From positions 1-41,676 of the IMG/VR virus record IMGVR_UViG_3300046312_000089: 41,676 bases of DNA, one strand, 5' to 3'. Of the stretch, positions 36,952 through 41,676 are shown piece by piece. This DNA is from a virus. The notes under the pieces are model-generated. The model worked only from the letters and a program-made list of their open reading frames with translations. It searched no databases and was not told the origin of the DNA. A program made the translations under genes and the position numbers. The number at the start of each line of letters is the position of its first letter. Within the stretch, counting starts at the first letter, position 1.

Positions 36952-38127
36952 ATGAAAGACCATCCAATCGCAGGGCTTTTTCCCCTGCTTGCCCCCACCG
37001 AACTCAACGAACTGGCCGAAAGCATTCAGCGCAGCGGCCAGCGCGACGACATCGTGCTTTTTGAAGGCCTGATCCTTGACGGCCGCAACCGCTTCAGGGC
37101 CTGCGAAATTGCGCAGATCAAGCCGCGCACCCGGGTTTTCGACCCGAAGAAAGACGGGCCGAGCCCGCTCCGCTTCGTGCTGGATTTGAACCTGAGCCGC
37201 CGCCACCTGACCACCAGCCAGCGGGCGGCCATCGCCGCCGAAGCCCTGAAGCTGCGGGAAGCCATGGCCAAGCAATCGACGGGCGGCACGGCTTCCACCC
37301 CGGCACCGCTGAAGGCCTACGACCCCGAGGAAGCAGCCGAAGAGGAAGAAACCGGCACCTTGGTGGTGGACGGCACCAAGGCCGAGCCCGAGGCCATCCA
37401 ACAGGCTGCGGATCCCGACGACGACCTGCCCGCCGAAGACAAGCCGACCGTGGCGGAAACCGCGCAAGCCATGGGCGTTTCCAAGCGCAGCGTCGAACAC
37501 GCCAAGAGCCTGACCCCCGCGCACCTCGAGGAAGTGAAGCAGGGCAGCAAGACCTTGCACGCCGCGAAGCAGGAAGAGGCCACCGACAAGCTGAAGGAAC
37601 AACGCAAGGAAGCCATTGCCAAGGTGGCATCGATTTGCGGCAAGGAATTCGCCGACGCGATGGCCCGCAACACCATCCTGAAAACGGTGAAGGAACTGGC
37701 GGCATTCCTCGCGCTTGACCCCGAGCAAATGAAGGCGGTGCAACCGCTGATTTCGACAGGCTGGAAGGTGAAGAAAGCCCTCGCGCACGCCCTGAACAAC
37801 CTGAACGGGGAAAGCAGCATTGCCGACTTGATCAACAAGGCGATTTCCAGCGGTGGCGACGAATTCACCGTGGTGGTCAACGGGTGGGAGATTTCCGCCA
37901 TCAACGTGGGCGCAAGCCACGACAGCGACGGCAAGCCGAGCGGATGGACGCCGGGCGACCCCGCACCGAAGGGCCCGAGCAAGCCCGAAGAGCCCACCGC
38001 CGTGGCCAAGGCCTTGGAGAAAGCAGCCAAAACCAAGGCGAAAGCCAAGGAAAAGGCCGACGCCAAAGCCAAGGCCGCCGAAGCCGCCAAGCAGGCCGCA
38101 GCCGACGCCGAATCCGCAGGCGCATGA
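36952..38127 (+). CDS. ParB-like nuclease-domain protein
   Basis: 391 residues. KDHPIAGLFPLLAPTELNELAESIQRSGQRDDIVLFEGLILDGRNRFRACEIAQ is the ParB N-terminal (ParB/Srx) domain; a helix-turn-helix-like stretch (VAETAQAMGVSKRSVEHAKSL) lies near residue 165. The C-terminal 150 residues are helical, with a Lys/Ala-rich tail. No ParA gene is next to it, so partition is doubtful; phage ParB-like proteins often act in regulation, nuclease activity or DNA binding. It could bind the dispersed palindromes in a parS-like way, which is inference. Start ATG after a CA-rich leader. Confidence 0.85.
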   Translation: MKDHPIAGLFPLLAPTELNELAESIQRSGQRDDIVLFEGLILDGRNRFRACEIAQIKPRTRVFDPKKDGPSPLRFVLDLNLSRRHLTTSQRAAIAAEALKLREAMAKQSTGGTASTPAPLKAYDPEEAAEEEETGTLVVDGTKAEPEAIQQAADPDDDLPAEDKPTVAETAQAMGVSKRSVEHAKSLTPAHLEEVKQGSKTLHAAKQEEATDKLKEQRKEAIAKVASICGKEFADAMARNTILKTVKELAAFLALDPEQMKAVQPLISTGWKVKKALAHALNNLNGESSIADLINKAISSGGDEFTVVVNGWEISAINVGASHDSDGKPSGWTPGDPAPKGPSKPEEPTAVAKALEKAAKTKAKAKEKADAKAKAAEAAKQAAADAESAGA

Positions 38128-38269
38128 TTTCTCGCCGCCCGGGTTTCGCGACAAAAACGCGACACGCCCGGGAAAGAAAAACCGCCCCCCACGCAAGTGG
38201 AGCCGCCGAAGCGTGAAGGCCGGGGCCGCATTCTCCTGACAGAAACCACCAACCAACAGCACCAACACC
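38128..38269 (+). other. Gap with hairpin and CA-rich leader
   Basis: CCCGGG arms (38138-38143, 38167-38172) with an inner TCGCG/CGCGA stem form a hairpin followed by AAAGAAAAA, not T, so it is not a clear terminator. The gap ends in ACCACCAACCAACAGC before the ATG. No coding capacity was seen. Confidence 0.5.
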
Positions 38270-38539
38270 ATGCCGAAAGCCACCACTGCCACCGTTCGCC
38301 GCCGCAAAGTAATTTGCCGGGCAACCACCGTCAACGCGCCGACAAAAAGCGCAAAATGGGATGCCCTGATGAGACTGAGCACGCCCGAGCTGAAAAACCT
38401 CCTACGGGCCGCCAAGATCGGGATCCCGAAAGAAAAGCACATGATGGCCGAGCGCCTTTCCGAGCATGAATCCGTGGCCGTGGCAGTGACCACCGAAGCG
38501 GTGGTCTTTGGTGCGCCGGGCAAGCCCGTCCCCTGCTGA
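38270..38539 (+). CDS. SAP-like DNA-binding protein
   Basis: 89 residues. LSTPELKNLLRAAKIGIPKEKHMMAERLSEHE matches the two-helix SAP pattern (L...eLk.lL...gi..K..mveRL). Basic N-terminus (KATTATVRRRKVICRATTVN). Such small proteins bind scaffold or A/T-rich DNA. It starts after a CA-rich leader (ACCAACCAACAGCACCAACACC). Confidence 0.6.
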   Translation: MPKATTATVRRRKVICRATTVNAPTKSAKWDALMRLSTPELKNLLRAAKIGIPKEKHMMAERLSEHESVAVAVTTEAVVFGAPGKPVPC

Positions 38540-38552
38540 TTTCCAAGCGCGG

Positions 38553-38618
38553 CCATTCCGGGGGGGATGGCTGCCGGGAATGGTGGCCGGGTGGGAAACT
38601 GCCCGGCCACTACTTTTT
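38553..38618 (+). terminator. Double hairpin terminator
   Basis: The upstream hairpin CCATTCC/GGAATGG (38553-38583) overlaps the second by one base. The second is a perfect 9-bp stem GTGGCCGGG (38583-38591) and CCCGGCCAC (38602-38610), followed by TACTTTTT. It ends the ParB/SAP transcript before the helicase gene. Confidence 0.8.
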
Positions 38619-38646
38619 CACCCCCCAACCTGATGACAAAACACCG

Positions 38647-40290
38647 ATGAAATTTACCCTCCGAGACTACCAGCAGCAATTTTGCCGTGCCGTGGTGAAC
38701 GCCTTCACCATCGGGGCCGAAGGCCAAGGCCCATTTGAAAGGGTGCTTGGCGTGGCCGCCACCGGGGCAGGCAAAACCATCATGGCCGCCGCACTGGTTT
38801 GGTGGATCACGCGCAAGCCGCGCCGCACCGGCCGCGTGCTGATGCTGGCCGACACCGACGAGCTGGTGCAACAGGCCGCCGACAAGATCCTGCAAGCCAC
38901 GGGCCTGATTCCCGACATCGAAAAGGCCGCCAGCATGGCCAGTCTCGACAGCGCCGTGGTGGTGGGATCGATTCAGACCCTGAGCCGACGCCTCGAGCGG
39001 TGGCCAGCCGACCAATTCGACTTGGTGATTGCCGACGAAGCGCACCTGAGCATGGCCAACAACTGGCAAAGGGTGCTGAAGCACTTCGGCGACGGCGGGG
39101 CATGGATCCTCGGCATAACGGCGACCCCCGAGCGGGGCGACGGCCAAAAGCTGATGCGCTACTATGAGCACATCGCCGCCGAAATTGGCCTTTTCGATTT
39201 GATAAACCGGGGGCACTTGGCACCCATCACCGTGCAAGTTTGCCCGCTGCAAATCGATTGCACCGGTCTGGTGGCAGCCAAAAAGGGGCTGAACAAAGGC
39301 GAATTCGACGGCGACCAGCTGGAAGAGGCAATCGAGCCATACCTTGCGGCCATCATTGACGAGTGGCAGCAGCACGCGGGCGACCGCCGCACGTTGGTCT
39401 TTCACCCGAGCGTGAAGGCCAGCCAGAAATTCACGGAAATGCTGCAAGCTCGTGGGATCGCGGCCGCGCACGTTTCCGGGGCCAGCAAAGACCGCAAAGA
39501 AGTGCTGAAGGGCTTCGAAAGCGGGCGCTTTCAGGTGCTGAACAACGCACAGCTTTTGACGAAGGGCTACGACTGCCCGGCGATTGCCTGCATCATCAAC
39601 CTGCGGCCGACGAAGAGCCGCACGCAATACCTGCAAATGGTGGGCCGGGGCACCCGCACGTGCGAGGGGAAAACCGATTGCCTGCTGCTGGATTTCCTCT
39701 GGCAATTCCAAGAGCTGGGCATCATGCGCCCGGCCGCCCTGATGGGCAAAAGCGACGAACACGAAGAGGCCGTGGCCAAGGTCATGGAACGCGGCAAGCG
39801 CCTGACCCTCGGCGAGGCCAGCGAAGAGGCCGAGCGGGAACGGGAACAACAGATCATCCGCCAGCTGAAGCGGGCGGCCGAGCGCGGGGGCCGCCAGACC
39901 TACGACGCCCGGGTGCTGGGTGCCATGCTTCACCAGCCGGATTTGATCGACTACGAACCACGGGCGAAGTGGGAGAAACTGCCGCCGACCCGAGGGCAGC
40001 AGCGGTTTTTGGAAACGCAAGGGATCGACCCCAAGAGCGTGAAGGGGCTGGGCCACGCCGCGAAGATTATGCACGCGCTGGCCGACCGCAGAAACCACGG
40101 CATGGCCACCACCAAGCAGGTGGCGGCGCTGGCCGTGGCCGAGGTGCCAAACGCCCACCAGCTGACCTTCAGCGACGCCCTGAGCTGGCTCGAGCGGGCG
40201 ATTGCCGAAGCGCCCGAAGAGGGCATGGAAGCACCGGCCAAGGCCTACGCCGGGCCAGCCGTTTCACGTGGCATGCGCCTTGACGATTAA
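38647..40290 (+). CDS. Superfamily 2 DEAD/DEAH helicase
   Basis: 547 residues. The Q-type start LRDYQQQFCRAVVNAF, Walker A AATGAGKT (K43), DEAH (D130-H133), GITATPER (motif III) and YLQMVGRGTRTCEGK (motif VI) are all present. The C-terminal part (KLPPTRGQQRFLETQGIDPKSVKGL) resembles DNA-binding extensions of phage SF2 helicases such as RadD-like enzymes. It probably unwinds or remodels DNA in recombination-dependent replication. The gene starts after a CCCCCCAACC leader and its TAA precedes the next gene by a few bases. Confidence 0.9.
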   Translation: MKFTLRDYQQQFCRAVVNAFTIGAEGQGPFERVLGVAATGAGKTIMAAALVWWITRKPRRTGRVLMLADTDELVQQAADKILQATGLIPDIEKAASMASLDSAVVVGSIQTLSRRLERWPADQFDLVIADEAHLSMANNWQRVLKHFGDGGAWILGITATPERGDGQKLMRYYEHIAAEIGLFDLINRGHLAPITVQVCPLQIDCTGLVAAKKGLNKGEFDGDQLEEAIEPYLAAIIDEWQQHAGDRRTLVFHPSVKASQKFTEMLQARGIAAAHVSGASKDRKEVLKGFESGRFQVLNNAQLLTKGYDCPAIACIINLRPTKSRTQYLQMVGRGTRTCEGKTDCLLLDFLWQFQELGIMRPAALMGKSDEHEEAVAKVMERGKRLTLGEASEEAEREREQQIIRQLKRAAERGGRQTYDARVLGAMLHQPDLIDYEPRAKWEKLPPTRGQQRFLETQGIDPKSVKGLGHAAKIMHALADRRNHGMATTKQVAALAVAEVPNAHQLTFSDALSWLERAIAEAPEEGMEAPAKAYAGPAVSRGMRLDD

Positions 40291-40294
40291 AACC

Positions 40295-40522
40295 ATGATG
40301 ACACCCGACGACACCCACGAAGACGGCACCCCGATTTTCGACGCCGACAGCTTCGGCAGCGCCTTGGAATTCACCCACCACATGACCGTGGCCAGCGTGC
40401 CCGTGCCCTGCTGGCTTCGGATCGGCCGCACCTGCATGAAGGTGACCGAAGACACCCTGAAGCCGATCACCCGCGGCGTGCTGCTTGCCGAGCTGATGCG
40501 CGAACACCTGAGCGGGGCATGA
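40295..40522 (+). CDS. Small unknown protein (75 residues)
   Basis: ATG at 40295, with a second in-frame ATG at 40298. The protein is acidic at first and then hydrophobic/beta (FTHHMTVASVPVPCWLRIGRTCMKVTEDTLKPITRGVLLAELMREHLSG). It overlaps the next start by four bases. No family is recognised; it belongs to a three-gene run of small proteins downstream of the helicase. Confidence 0.6.
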   Translation: MMTPDDTHEDGTPIFDADSFGSALEFTHHMTVASVPVPCWLRIGRTCMKVTEDTLKPITRGVLLAELMREHLSGA

Positions 40523-40743
40523 ACGCCGAAGACCTCGAGCACTGGCAACCGATGCCATGGGATCGCCCCGGGCCCTTCAGCGTGGAAATTTGGGAGATTC
40601 CGGGGCACTGGGATGCGATAGACACCACGCCCGATTTCCTCGAGGCCGCCCGCCTTGCCAGCCGGGTGGTGCGCCGCGACTGGCGGGTGCACCGGCACGA
40701 AGAGCGGGTGCAAATTCTCGACGCCCACGGCCGCCCGTGCTGA
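40519..40743 (+). CDS. Small unknown protein (74 residues)
   Basis: Start overlapping the preceding stop. Trp-rich and mixed-charge (EHWQPMPWDRPGPFSVEIWEIPGHWDAIDTTPDFLEAARLASRVVRRDWRVHRHEERVQILD); the second half could be a short helix followed by a strand. No domain recognised. Co-transcribed with its neighbours. Confidence 0.65.
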   Translation: MNAEDLEHWQPMPWDRPGPFSVEIWEIPGHWDAIDTTPDFLEAARLASRVVRRDWRVHRHEERVQILDAHGRPC

Positions 40744-40753
40744 AGTGCGTGGC

Positions 40754-41044
40754 ATGAACCACGACAGCGTGCCACTGGTGATTTTCGAGAATGGGAACGC
40801 TGCGGCCGCACACGGGCCGGGCGGTGCCTGCTGGGCCGACGACGAAAGCCACCTTTACGTGGTGATCCCCGGGCACAAGTGCCTTGACGCCATCGCCGTG
40901 ACCCGGGATCAGGCCGAGGCACAGCGCACGCCGCGCACGTGGCTGCTGACCGGCACCCGGGAGTGCCCGACCCTGCATCCTTCCTTGCACGTGCCCGGCC
41001 AGTGGCATGGATGGCTGCGGGAAGGCCAGCTGGTTTCCTGCTGA
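40754..41044 (+). CDS. Small conserved phage protein, DUF6527-like
   Basis: 96 residues. RECPTLHPSLHVPGQWHGWLREGQLVSC matches a conserved ending of small phage proteins of the DUF6527 type (TLxPSI...WHGWLxxGxLVSC); a His/Cys pair there might bind metal. The first part (SVPLVIFENGNAAAAHGPGGACWADDESHLYVVIPGHKCLDAIAVTRDQAEAQRT) is unassigned. Start at ATG 40754. It ends just before an operator-promoter block. Confidence 0.65.
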   Translation: MNHDSVPLVIFENGNAAAAHGPGGACWADDESHLYVVIPGHKCLDAIAVTRDQAEAQRTPRTWLLTGTRECPTLHPSLHVPGQWHGWLREGQLVSC

Positions 41045-41045
41045 T

Positions 41046-41061
41046 TGCGCAAATTTACGCA
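41046..41061. promoter_or_regulatory. Palindromic operator-like site
   Basis: TGCGCAAATTTACGCA, one mismatched pair. It lies 36 bp upstream of the -35, the same as in copy A. Confidence 0.75.
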
Positions 41062-41073
41062 TGGCAAAGAAAA

Positions 41074-41125
41074 GTGTCGGAAAAGGCGCATTTGTGATTG
41101 ACGGCACTCACCGCGCTGCGATAGC
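41074..41125 (+). promoter_or_regulatory. Box-class promoter for the 41137 gene
   Basis: Box from 41074, -35 TTGACG at 41098-41103, -10 GATAGC at 41120-41125 (16-bp spacer). The ATG at 41137 is 11 bases further, implying a leaderless mRNA. Confidence 0.65.
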
Positions 41126-41136
41126 TTCCGGGCGTG

Positions 41137-41646
41137 ATGACAACCGCACCGATGAAAAACAAGCTGACCGCCACCGAAAAAGCCACCATGGAACTGCCCG
41201 AGGCCGACCGCCTCAACGTGGGCGACGCCGTGACCCACACGATCCACACCGACGCCAACGCCGGGCACGTGGTGAAGGTTTCCAAAAACGGCCGCACCGT
41301 GTGGGTGCAAGCCGCCACGCAAAAGCTGCTGAATGGCCCCAACAGTGGCGAGGCCGACGCCCTTGTGACGCACCCCGGTGGCTTCGCTGGCCACACCGAA
41401 GGCACCCAACGGTGGGAGGTGACCGCCAACCCCGAGGGCCACATCCAGAAATTCACGGCCCGCCCGATTCAGCGCAAGGAATTCGTGCGTGATGCCGCCA
41501 CGGGGATGACCAAACGCGACGCCAACGGCCGCATGGTCGAAGAGCTGGTGACGGAATGGCGCTGGAAGCTGGCCGGGCACCCGACCAACAGCCCGGGCAA
41601 CAACCTGCGCCGTGGTGCCCGCCCGCATTACGACTACAACTTTTGA
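41137..41646 (+). CDS. Conserved phage protein of unknown function
   Basis: 169 residues. NVGDAVTHTIHTDANAGHVVKVSKNGRTVWVQAATQK suggests a small beta domain, and the C-terminus EWRWKLAGHPTNSPGNNLRRGARPHYDYNF resembles conserved tails of phage hypothetical proteins I recall (xxxGRxxYYDYNF). No catalytic motif. ATG 41137 is preferred over GTG 41134 because of its position after the -10. A second in-frame ATG is at 41152. It is the first gene of a new operon that leaves the window. Confidence 0.75.
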   Translation: MTTAPMKNKLTATEKATMELPEADRLNVGDAVTHTIHTDANAGHVVKVSKNGRTVWVQAATQKLLNGPNSGEADALVTHPGGFAGHTEGTQRWEVTANPEGHIQKFTARPIQRKEFVRDAATGMTKRDANGRMVEELVTEWRWKLAGHPTNSPGNNLRRGARPHYDYNF

Positions 41647-41676
41647 TTTTCCCCCCACCCCCCCGAAACAAACGCC
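41647..41676 (+). other. A/C-rich end of window, probable leader of the next gene
   Basis: The last 30 bases are CCCCCCACCCCCCC-type and A-rich, resembling the CA-rich leaders seen before many genes here; no ATG is reached. Confidence 0.3.

Larger units (their letters stand above)
41046..41127 (+). repeat. 82-bp direct repeat, copy B (operator, box and promoter)
   Basis: The counterpart of 5243-5324, with five differences. It holds the palindrome (41046-41061), the box (from 41074), TTGACG (41098-41103) and GATAGC (41120-41125). Confidence 0.9.

Noticed and set aside
36859-40158. 1099-codon open frame on the minus strand opposite the ParB and helicase genes
   Set aside because: Composition typical of an antisense shadow, and the genes on the + strand have clear family motifs.

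Overview
The window is a 41.7 kb slice of a tailed (siphovirus-like) bacteriophage or prophage genome. It is G+C-rich, tightly packed, and every gene I can support lies on the + strand. Neighbouring genes often overlap by ATGA, GTGA or a few bases. Terminase and portal genes are absent. The first 15 bases look like the tail of an upstream gene and the sequence ends in the leader of another gene, so the genome continues on both sides. No integrase, polymerase or clear primase was seen. The host is not identifiable with certainty. A lipoprotein and signal peptides point to a diderm bacterium. The near absence of purine-rich ribosome binding sites and a C-terminal tail of the FFR type on one secreted protein recall Verrucomicrobiota and relatives; this is inference.

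Layout: (1) 28-7104 holds head morphogenesis: a 1601-residue Mu-F-like protein with kinase-like and possible toxin-like C-terminal parts, an overlapping small protein, two conserved small proteins and a scaffold. (2) 7105-7427 is a long late leader with a tRNA-like element lacking a D-arm, a strong terminator, a perfect 16-bp palindrome and a promoter. (3) 7428-13436 encodes capsid, probable decoration and secreted accessory proteins, head-tail connectors, tail terminator and tail tube. (4) 13536-26198 encodes the tail: assembly chaperone with a likely programmed frameshift, tape measure, and a distal tail set resembling gene transfer agents (DUF2163-like, NlpC/P60-like, large tip protein). 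(5) 26242-28506 is a lysis cassette: membrane-anchored holin-like protein, lipoprotein, alpha/beta hydrolase, lysozyme. (6) 28625-41646 is the DNA metabolism region: OB-like protein, Rad50/SbcC-like ATPase, UvrD-like helicase, replication initiator with internal iterons, DnaC-like loader, RecU-like nuclease, small HTH protein, ParB-like protein, SAP-like protein, SF2 helicase and small unknowns.

The most striking structure is regulatory. A 16-bp palindrome (TGCGnAAATTTnCGCA) recurs across the genome, mostly at operon boundaries. A second 20-bp box (GTGYCGGAAAAGGCGCATTT) occurs four times at a fixed distance upstream of sigma70-like -35 hexamers. The start codon there lies only 8-11 bases after the -10 hexamer, which implies leaderless mRNAs. 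Late genes instead have CA-rich, G-poor leaders. Together these suggest a two-class transcription and translation programme that I cannot match to a described phage system.
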